Shown: piece by piece, positions 63,932 through 64,000 of the stretch
Numbering within the stretch: position 1 is the first letter of the stretch
How the letters are laid out: the number at the start of each line of letters is the position of its first letter
NCBI GenBank assembly: GCA_028689615.1
Contig: JAQVCV010000010.1
Location: 1 to 64,000 of the forward strand
From: Bacteroidales bacterium
GTDB lineage: Bacteria > Bacteroidota > Bacteroidia > Bacteroidales > TTA-H9
DNA: 64,000 bases
Direction of reading: 5' to 3'
The notes under the pieces: model-generated
The model's input: only the letters and a program-made list of their open reading frames with translations
What the model was told of the DNA's origin: nothing
Database searches by the model: none
Position numbers and translations under genes: made by a program

Positions 63932-64000
63932 ATGGAAGATTATTTTCAATATCTCTCTTTTGAAAAGCGATACTCCAATCATACGATAAAAGCCTACAAG
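63932..64000 (+). CDS. Tyrosine recombinase (Xer type), N-terminal fragment cut by the window edge
   Basis: Only 23 codons are inside the window (MEDYFQYLSFEKRYSNHTIK, then AYK). The pattern F-x2-YL-x4-EKRYSxHTxxAY is the SAM-like N-terminus of XerC/XerD recombinases, which resolve chromosome dimers. The position right after rpsU agrees with the usual Bacteroidota order. The catalytic part is outside the window. Confidence 0.8.
   Translation, partial: MEDYFQYLSFEKRYSNHTIKAYK

Noticed and set aside
1-64000. CRISPR arrays, tRNA or rRNA genes, transposases
   Set aside because: None was recognised on reading the sequence. A covariance-model search for tRNA was not possible, so a missed tRNA cannot be fully excluded.

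Overview
The window is chromosomal DNA from a bacterium of the phylum Bacteroidota, most likely an anaerobic or facultative Bacteroidales-type organism. Several things point there. Four or more secreted proteins have type IX secretion (T9SS) C-terminal sorting domains. Promoters match the Bacteroidota consensus (TTTG or TTG, about 19 nt, then TAnnTTTG). The gene order rseC-rnfBCDGEA and the order rpsU followed by a Xer-type recombinase are typical of the phylum. Lipoproteins and outer-membrane barrels of Bacteroidota type are common. I see no rRNA, tRNA, CRISPR array, phage or insertion sequence. The window is ordinary core genome with some accessory genes.

Layout. 0.1-3 kb: lipoamide dehydrogenase, a HEPN/MNT pair and an Lrp-type regulator. 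3-9 kb: a PLP-dependent sulfur amino acid enzyme, a thiol peroxidase, a DUF4114 lipoprotein, recA and a VOC protein. 9.3-14.7 kb (minus): an AddA-like helicase-nuclease, a trypsin-like lipoprotein and a NagZ-like GH3. 14.7-17.3 kb: M50 peptidase, FeoB-associated-type small protein, Hpt protein and TPR lipoprotein. 17.5-26.4 kb: parE, two tandem Asp-box T9SS proteins, and a single-chain fusion of cysteine desulfurase with selenophosphate synthetase. 26.6-33.4 kb: two barrel proteins, tex, a T9SS protein, DUF985, a small HAD protein and a ferritin-like protein. 33.5-39.3 kb: rseC and the complete RNF complex. 39.4-47.7 kb: ftsE, xpt, two glycosyltransferases, proS, a Trp/Tyr-rich lipoprotein and a FadL-like channel. 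47.8-53.1 kb: RidA, a complete p-aminobenzoate gene set (pabC-pabB diverging from pabA), a sodium:solute symporter and a NamZ-type muramidase. 53.3-56.7 kb: porin-nrfH-nrfA. 56.9-63.2 kb: a sigma factor, a membrane TPR protein, a TPR-CHAT protease and a secreted dockerin/T9SS protein. The right end has rpsU and the first codons of a Xer-type recombinase.

Physiology. RNF (ferredoxin:NAD+ oxidoreduction coupled to ion pumping) and NrfHA (nitrite to ammonium) suggest a fermentative anaerobe that can also respire nitrite. The thiol peroxidase and ferritin-like protein fit oxygen-stress defence. SelD implies selenium use. NagZ-like and NamZ-like enzymes suggest processing of peptidoglycan fragments.

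The most interesting region is 56.9-63.2 kb. An ECF-type sigma gene overlaps a gene for a one-pass membrane TPR protein that looks like its anti-sigma factor. Convergent to them is a TPR-CHAT (caspase-like) protein anchored at both ends, and then a secreted dockerin/cohesin-like T9SS protein. The block is bounded by two inverted copies of a 56-nt element (51 of 56 positions identical by my hand alignment), each with a run of nine G. I propose, as inference, that the CHAT protease cleaves the membrane protein and frees the sigma factor. This would resemble the logic of the CRISPR-linked TPR-CHAT/Csx30/sigma system, but without any CRISPR part.
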